This document shows positions 5,284 to 8,841 of a DNA stretch of 8,841 nt, piece by piece. This stretch comes from an uncultured Collinsella sp. (GTDB lineage Bacteria; Actinomycetota; Coriobacteriia; Coriobacteriales; Coriobacteriaceae), in assembly GCA_902464645.1 (NCBI GenBank), contig CABQKL010000078.1, forward strand, positions 1 to 8,841. The letters run 5' to 3'. Made by a program: the position numbers and the translations under genes. Position 1 is the first letter of the stretch; each line of letters opens with the position of its first letter. The notes under the pieces were generated by a model, which had not been told where the DNA came from, searched no databases, and saw only the letters and a program-made list of their open reading frames with translations.

Positions 5284-7020
5284 CTACTCACCTCCCTTCA
5301 TCTGCGATTCCGCGATAGCACGGTACACCTCGCAGGTTTCCATGAGCTCGTCGTGCGTGCCTAGGCCCACGACCTCGCCATCCCTGAGCACCACGATCTG
5401 GTCGGCATGCAGAATGGTCGAGATACGCTGCGCGATGATGAGCACCGCAGCGTCACGCGTCTCGTCTTGCAACGCATGGCGCAGGGCGGCATCGGTCTTA
5501 AAGTCCAGGGCCGAGAAACTGTCATCGAAGATATATAGATCGGCATGCTTCATGAGCGCACGGGCGATGGCCAGACGCTGGCGCTGGCCGCCCGAAAAGT
5601 TCGTGCCGCCCTGCGCCACCGGGGTATCGAGCCCCTGCGGCTGATCGAGCACAAAGGTGCTCTGGGCAACCCGGAGCGCATGAAGCATGTCGGCCTCAGT
5701 CGCGTCTTCGTTGCCAAAGCGCAGATTGCTTGCTACGGTGCCCGAGAACAGCCATGCCTTTTGCGGCACATAGGCAATGCGCCCGCGAATCTCGTCTTGC
5801 GAAAGGTCGTGCAGATCAACGCCGTCCAGGCGAATGGCGCCCTTGGTGGCATCGTGGAAGCGCAGCAGGAGCTTGGCCACCGTCGATTTGCCCGAGCCCG
5901 TCGAGCCGACGATCGCGGTCGTCTGACCGCGGCGACAGGTAAAGCTCAGATTGCACAGCGTGTCCTCGTCGGCGTCGTCAAAACGAAACGACATATGATC
6001 GAACACGGCGACCGCGTCGGCTCCGTCTGCGGACCCAGGCGCCCCGTCGCCCAGCGTAGCCTTGCCGTCCACGATGCTCGGCTCGATTTCGAGCACCTGC
6101 TGCGCACGGTTGAGGCACGCCGCGGCGCGCGGAAGCGTCAGAATCACCATCTGCGCCATCATCACAAAGAAAAGAATCAGGATCGCGTATTCCAACACGG
6201 CCGAAATGCTGCCGATTTGCATGGCGTGGACGCCCACGCGGTTGCCGCCCACCCACAGCACCGCCACCTCGGCGATGTTCATCAAAAAGAAGCTGGAGCT
6301 GTCGAGGCCCACAAACAGGTGGTTGACCTTGATGGCGTTGGCCGCGTAATCGCTAAACACCTCGTCCAGGCGCTGCTCCTCGTGGCGCTCCTTGTTAAAT
6401 GCGCGGATGACGCGCACGCCCACGATGTTCTCGCGCAGCACCACGTTCATGCGGTCGATAAAGCTCTGCAGGCGCATAAAAATCGGCGCGGCGTTAGCCA
6501 CCGTAAAGACCGCCGCCGCCAGCACGATCGCAACCACCACGCCCAGCAGCGTGCCCATGGCGGGATCGATGAACCAAGCAAAAATGATGCCTGCCACGGC
6601 CAAGAATGGCACCGGCAACACCAGCTGAATCGTCTGAAGGACAGCTTGCTGAATCACGTTGATGTCGTTGAGCGAGCGTGTGATCATCGAACCCGTGCCA
6701 AAGCGCTCAAAGTCGCTGGCGGACAGCTCGAGCGACTTGTCGTACACGGCATTGCGGATATCGCAGGCCACGTTGGCGGCCAGGCGCGCCGAAAGATAGC
6801 AGCCCAGCACCGTGCCGCCGCTGGCCATGCCGGTCGCGATAAGCATGTACAGGCCGTTACGTAAAATATAGTCGACATCGCCCGTGGTAATACCGGTGTT
6901 GACCATGTTCGCCAGCATCGTGGGAACCAACAGCGTACCGACGTTATCTATCAGCACCGCAAACAGCGTCACCGCAATCAGACCGCGGTACGGCCTCATA
7001 AACCTCATTAAGAGTCGCAT
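5284..7020 (-). CDS. ABC exporter half-transporter, subunit A (degenerate ATPase site)
   Basis: This 578-aa half-transporter has a membrane domain with hydrophobic spans at about 14-35, 56-77, 133-152, 156-177, 244-262 and 272-295, and a nucleotide-binding domain from about 335. Motifs: Walker A GSTGSGKST (372-380), Q420, a canonical signature FSGGQ (475-479), Walker B LYIFDD with D500 where a catalytic Glu is usual, D-loop SALD, and Q531 in place of the H-loop His (IAQR). With subunit B this gives the asymmetric site arrangement known for heterodimeric exporters such as TM287/288 and BmrCD. The substrate is unknown; MarR linkage favours a drug, bile-acid-like or other toxic compound, which is inference. 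The ATG start overlaps the marR 3' end by 13 bp and has GAGGGGG about 4 nt upstream. Confidence 0.93.
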   Translation of the reverse strand: MRLLMRFMRPYRGLIAVTLFAVLIDNVGTLLVPTMLANMVNTGITTGDVDYILRNGLYMLIATGMASGGTVLGCYLSARLAANVACDIRNAVYDKSLELSASDFERFGTGSMITRSLNDINVIQQAVLQTIQLVLPVPFLAVAGIIFAWFIDPAMGTLLGVVVAIVLAAAVFTVANAAPIFMRLQSFIDRMNVVLRENIVGVRVIRAFNKERHEEQRLDEVFSDYAANAIKVNHLFVGLDSSSFFLMNIAEVAVLWVGGNRVGVHAMQIGSISAVLEYAILILFFVMMAQMVILTLPRAAACLNRAQQVLEIEPSIVDGKATLGDGAPGSADGADAVAVFDHMSFRFDDADEDTLCNLSFTCRRGQTTAIVGSTGSGKSTVAKLLLRFHDATKGAIRLDGVDLHDLSQDEIRGRIAYVPQKAWLFSGTVASNLRFGNEDATEADMLHALRVAQSTFVLDQPQGLDTPVAQGGTNFSGGQRQRLAIARALMKHADLYIFDDSFSALDFKTDAALRHALQDETRDAAVLIIAQRISTILHADQIVVLRDGEVVGLGTHDELMETCEVYRAIAESQMKGGE

Positions 7021-7508
7021 GTGTCCCCCTCGCCCTTATCGTCAGCCTCGTTCTCGGCGGCCACTTGCCGTTTAAATGCCTCGCACTCTTCGTTCAGAAC
7101 ATGGGAGAATTTACCGACCAGGCGCATGATCTCGCGCTGTTCCCACGGCTCGAGCGCTTCGAATGCCTGTTGCTCGGCTTTTTGCGCCGGTAACGCGTAG
7201 CGCTTGGCAAACCGCACGCCTTCTTCGGTCAATCGCACAACCTTGTTCTTACGACTGCCCTCGGCAAACTCCAACGTCGCAAGCCCTCGCGCCCTAAGCG
7301 TCTTGATCGCCGAATTGATGGTCTGTTTGCTGTAGAACCATTCACTCGTCAGCCGACTCACGGCAACGCTTCCGCCCGCTGCACTCGTGTCGACGAGCAT
7401 CCAGTAGGCGCAGTCCGAAAGACCGCAGGTACGCGCGAACTCCGAATAGATACGGTCAAGCCCGTTAAGCATCCGGTCGAAATCGACCAGGCTAACTGCA
7501 CTATTCAT
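7008..7508 (-). CDS. MarR-family transcriptional regulator
   Basis: This protein of about 166 aa has a winged helix-turn-helix core. The helical dimerisation N-terminus (about 5-40) is followed by a recognition helix region SKQTINSAIKTLRARGLA (60-77) and a wing with basic tip EGSRKNKVVRLTEEG (83-97). C-terminal helices follow (110-150), then an acidic tail. MarR proteins are usually dimeric repressors released by a ligand or oxidation; cysteines C28, C33, C142 and C164 are present, but no redox motif is evident. It is the first gene of the exporter operon, and duplicated elements in its promoter suggest autoregulation. The start is uncertain: ATG 7508 follows GGTGGGAG closely, while ATG 7520 (four residues longer) has no ribosome binding site. 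Confidence 0.88.
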   Translation of the reverse strand: MNSAVSLVDFDRMLNGLDRIYSEFARTCGLSDCAYWMLVDTSAAGGSVAVSRLTSEWFYSKQTINSAIKTLRARGLATLEFAEGSRKNKVVRLTEEGVRFAKRYALPAQKAEQQAFEALEPWEQREIMRLVGKFSHVLNEECEAFKRQVAAENEADDKGEGDTCDS

Positions 7509-7524
7509 CTCTCCCACCATTCGA

Positions 7525-7574
7525 TAGTCCGAGTTTTGACCAATTTATATCTCTACATTAGTCCGAGTTTTGAC
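7525..7574 (-). promoter_or_regulatory. Twin direct repeats in the marR promoter, likely MarR operators
   Basis: TAGTCCGAGTTTTGAC occurs identically at 7525-7540 and 7559-7574, 34 bp apart (about three helical turns). The second copy continues to TAGTC-N8-GACTA (7559-7576), an imperfect palindrome of operator size. A TATAAA hexamer (minus, 7544-7549) lies between the copies. An alternative promoter pair is TTGACG (7578-7583) with TAATGT (7555-7560) at 17 nt. Either way, bound repeats would block transcription of the marR-exporter operon. Confidence 0.65.
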
Positions 7575-7624
7575 TATCGTCAATACGCTCGTTGTTTATG
7601 GTCGGCTCTACATAAGCATATCGA

Positions 7625-7661
7625 CAAAAAAGACCGCCGGCGCGGGGGCGGCGCCGGCGGT
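7625..7661 (-). terminator. Intrinsic terminator of the 96-aa gene
   Basis: A perfect 11-bp stem, ACCGCCGGCGC (7633-7643) with GCGCCGGCGGT (7651-7661), closes a 7-nt loop. On the minus strand it is followed by CTTTTTTG (7632-7625). It is a very strong Rho-independent terminator and separates the small gene from the downstream marR operon. Confidence 0.93.
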
Positions 7662-7687
7662 TGCGAGAGAATATCAGTTGTTGGCCG

Positions 7688-7978
7688 TTAGGCAGCAACG
7701 GCCTCGTAGACCGTGGCGCCCGAGAAGCTATCGTGCAGGCTCTTGCCGCAGATCCACGGCAGCTCGACGACCTCGCAGACCGTGTTGACCAGCTCAGAGC
7801 AGTCAGTAAAGTGGCCCTTATCGTTGAGGGCCTCGCAATCCTGAACACGCCAATAGCCATCGGTGTGCGTGATGTAGTACTCGTGATCATTGATCGACAC
7901 GAAAGCGCGCGTCTTGGAACGCAGCAGCTTCAGAAATCCTTCGAAGTCGGTCTCGACGACATCTCCAGCCTGGAACAT
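7688..7978 (-). CDS. Conserved-looking small hypothetical protein (96 aa)
   Basis: I do not recognise this protein. It is 96 aa, acidic and soluble-looking, with no signal peptide, transmembrane segment or DNA-binding motif. The central block SINDHEYYITHTDGYWRVQDCEALND (28-53) alternates like beta strands with aromatic and polar residues, suggesting a compact alpha/beta or small barrel fold. Four cysteines (C48, C60, C68, C77) are too widely spaced for a simple zinc knuckle. The gene is well supported as real and probably well expressed: AGGAGGT lies 6 nt before the ATG, and a strong terminator starts about 27 nt after the stop. It stands alone between the marR operon and the nitroreductase, so context gives no clear function. 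Confidence 0.8.
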   Translation of the reverse strand: MFQAGDVVETDFEGFLKLLRSKTRAFVSINDHEYYITHTDGYWRVQDCEALNDKGHFTDCSELVNTVCEVVELPWICGKSLHDSFSGATVYEAVAA

Positions 7979-7997
7979 GATGTTACCTCCTGGCCCG

Positions 7998-8012
7998 GCG
8001 CCACCATGGCGC
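7998..8012. repeat. Short palindrome next to the ribosome binding site of the 96-aa gene
   Basis: GCGCCA-CCA-TGGCGC is a perfect 6-bp inverted repeat with a 3-nt loop, 6 bp upstream of the AGGAGGT element (7985-7991). In the mRNA it would form a small hairpin just before the ribosome binding site. Whether it is regulatory or incidental cannot be decided from sequence. Confidence 0.35.
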
Positions 8013-8104
8013 GTTGATAAACGTTGGTGCTCCTTTAGTAAAACCTTTATCAGAGCTTATGCGCGCATCATTTAGGCAAGTGGTAAAAAACCGCAGGGTA
8101 GACG

Positions 8105-8117
8105 GGATAAAACGTTT
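8105..8117. promoter_or_regulatory. GGATAAAACGTTT motif, second copy
   Basis: These 13 bases are identical to 1482-1494 upstream of ilvE. They lie 15 bp before the candidate nitroreductase -35 element. Related but weaker versions occur in the same intergenic region: GATAAACGTT at 8016-8025 and minus-strand GATAAAGGTTTT at 8040-8051. Confidence 0.3.
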
Positions 8118-8132
8118 AACCATCCCACCGGT

Positions 8133-8161
8133 TTGTCACATTCTGGCTGAAGTTTTATGCA
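8133..8161 (+). promoter_or_regulatory. Candidate nitroreductase promoter
   Basis: TTGTCA (8133-8138, five of six matches to TTGACA) and TATGCA (8156-8161, three of six) are separated by 17 nt. Transcription would start near 8168, about 100 nt before the ATG. ACCAA-N9-TTGGT (8163-8181) immediately overlaps the predicted start site and could be an operator. Confidence 0.42.
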
Positions 8162-8269
8162 AACCAACTTTTCCACTTGGTAGCTTGCGTTGTTTGGGGC
8201 CGACTACGCGATTACGGTTTTGGTTCGGCGGGTAAGAACGAGGCATCGAAACCAACGTCAGGAGGACCC

Positions 8270-8797
8270 ATGGAGACCATCGAAGCGCTCATCCATCGCC
8301 GTAGCTGCCGCAACTACAGCGATCGCCCCGTCGAGGCAGAAAAGCTCGCACGCATTATCGAGGCAGGCCAGTACGCGCCGAGCGGCATGGGACGTCAGCC
8401 GGTCACGTTTGTCGCCGTTACCGATCCCGCGACCGTCGAGCGTCTCTCGCAGCTCAACGCCCAAGTTATGGGCAGCGATGGCGATCCCTTCTACGGGGCC
8501 AAGACTGTTGTGGTAGTGCTCGTCGACCGCAGCGTGCCCACGCACCTGGAAGACGGCTCGCTCGCCATGGGCAACCTGCTTAACGCAGCCTATGCGCTGG
8601 GCGTCGATTCGTGTTGGATCCACCGCGCGCACGAGGTCTTTGACTCACCCGAGGGACTGGAACTGCTGGCCAAGTGGGGTCTGCCCGCCGACGGAAGCTT
8701 GCGCGGTGTGGGCAACTGCATTCTGGGCTACGCCGAGGACGCACTCCCCAAGGCCAAGCCTCGCCGCGACAACGTGGTGTATGTTCCGCCGTTCTAA
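8270..8797 (+). CDS. Nitroreductase family protein (FMN-dependent oxidoreductase)
   Basis: This 175-aa single-domain nitroreductase-fold flavoprotein is of the short type common in anaerobes. Such enzymes bind FMN as dimers and reduce nitro compounds, quinones or other acceptors with NAD(P)H; the physiological substrate is unknown. Motifs: an N-terminal phosphate-binding RRSCRNYSDRPV (10-21, with R10, R11, S12 and R14), APSGMGRQP (36-44), the mid-domain DGSLAMGNLLNAAYALGVDSCWI (95-117), and a C-terminal GNCILGYAEDALPKAKPRRDNVVYV (148-172) with the basic cofactor-contact KAKPRR. The frame is open upstream to a TTG at 8177. ATG 8270 is chosen because CAGGAGGA lies 3 nt before it and the family starts at this point. 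It is divergent from the 96-aa gene. Confidence 0.93.
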   Translation: METIEALIHRRSCRNYSDRPVEAEKLARIIEAGQYAPSGMGRQPVTFVAVTDPATVERLSQLNAQVMGSDGDPFYGAKTVVVVLVDRSVPTHLEDGSLAMGNLLNAAYALGVDSCWIHRAHEVFDSPEGLELLAKWGLPADGSLRGVGNCILGYAEDALPKAKPRRDNVVYVPPF

Positions 8798-8808
8798 CGA
8801 ACGGCGGA
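8785..8808 (+). terminator. Hairpin enclosing the nitroreductase stop codon
   Basis: A perfect 10-bp stem, TCCGCCGTTC with GAACGGCGGA, has the loop TAAC, so the TAA stop (8795-8797) sits in the loop. No T-run follows, so it is not a classical intrinsic terminator. It could protect the mRNA 3' end or act with Rho; a chance palindrome is possible. Confidence 0.4.
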
Positions 8809-8841
8809 CCCGTTGACGCTGCGCGAGCCGCATTCACGCCA

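Noticed and set aside
5545..6864. A 439-codon plus-strand frame antisense to the first exporter gene
   Set aside because: It has a His, Ala, Arg and Gln-rich composition and no recognisable domain, and it sits exactly over a full-length ABC transporter gene.
7661..8017. A 118-codon plus-strand frame opposite the 96-aa gene
   Set aside because: The minus-strand gene has the ribosome binding site and the correctly oriented terminator; the plus frame has neither.
1..8841. A new defence, mobile or biosynthetic system
   Set aside because: All larger genes belong to familiar metabolic, membrane, transport or oxidoreductase families. I saw no nuclease, recombinase, toxin-antitoxin pair, CRISPR repeat, reverse transcriptase or synthase module.

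Overview
The window looks like an ordinary chromosomal stretch of a high-GC (roughly 60%) Gram-positive gut actinobacterium. The protein set and gene style suggest the class Coriobacteriia, most likely a Collinsella-like organism. That placement comes from general resemblance, not from a marker gene or a search. There is no rRNA, tRNA, CRISPR array, transposase, integrase or prophage gene in the window.

Layout from left to right. (1) A branched-chain aminotransferase gene (ilvE, minus strand, 255-1307) has a long 3' region. That region carries a large imperfect inverted repeat (about 91-235) and ends in a strong intrinsic terminator (22-47). (2) A DedA-family membrane protein (minus, 1597-2244) has its own terminator (1537-1568) and diverges from (3) a serine O-acetyltransferase (plus, 2468-3172, GTG start), across a 223-bp promoter region. 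(4) The acetyltransferase converges, through a terminator and a small REP-like palindrome, on a three-gene minus-strand operon. This encodes a MarR-type regulator (7008-7508) followed by the two half-transporters of a heterodimeric ABC exporter (5284-7020 and 3282-5282), with overlaps or a one-base gap at the junctions. Twin 16-bp direct repeats lie in the operon promoter just upstream of marR and look like its autoregulatory operators. (5) A single small gene of unknown function (minus, 7688-7978, 96 aa) has a very good ribosome binding site and a textbook terminator. (6) It diverges from a single-domain nitroreductase gene (plus, 8270-8797).

How the genes fit together. ilvE and the acetyltransferase serve amino-acid metabolism (branched-chain amino-acid transamination; cysteine precursor synthesis) but form separate transcription units. 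The MarR-ABC-ABC operon is the clearest functional module: a substrate-sensing repressor controlling an efflux-type exporter. Sequence motifs predict one degenerate and one competent ATP site in that exporter. I see no clearly new multi-gene system. The items most worth a second look are the inverted-repeat element behind ilvE, the marR operator pair, a possible leaderless leader ORF that overlaps the ilvE start by ATGA, the unassigned 96-aa protein, and short palindromes clustered in the divergent region before the nitroreductase.
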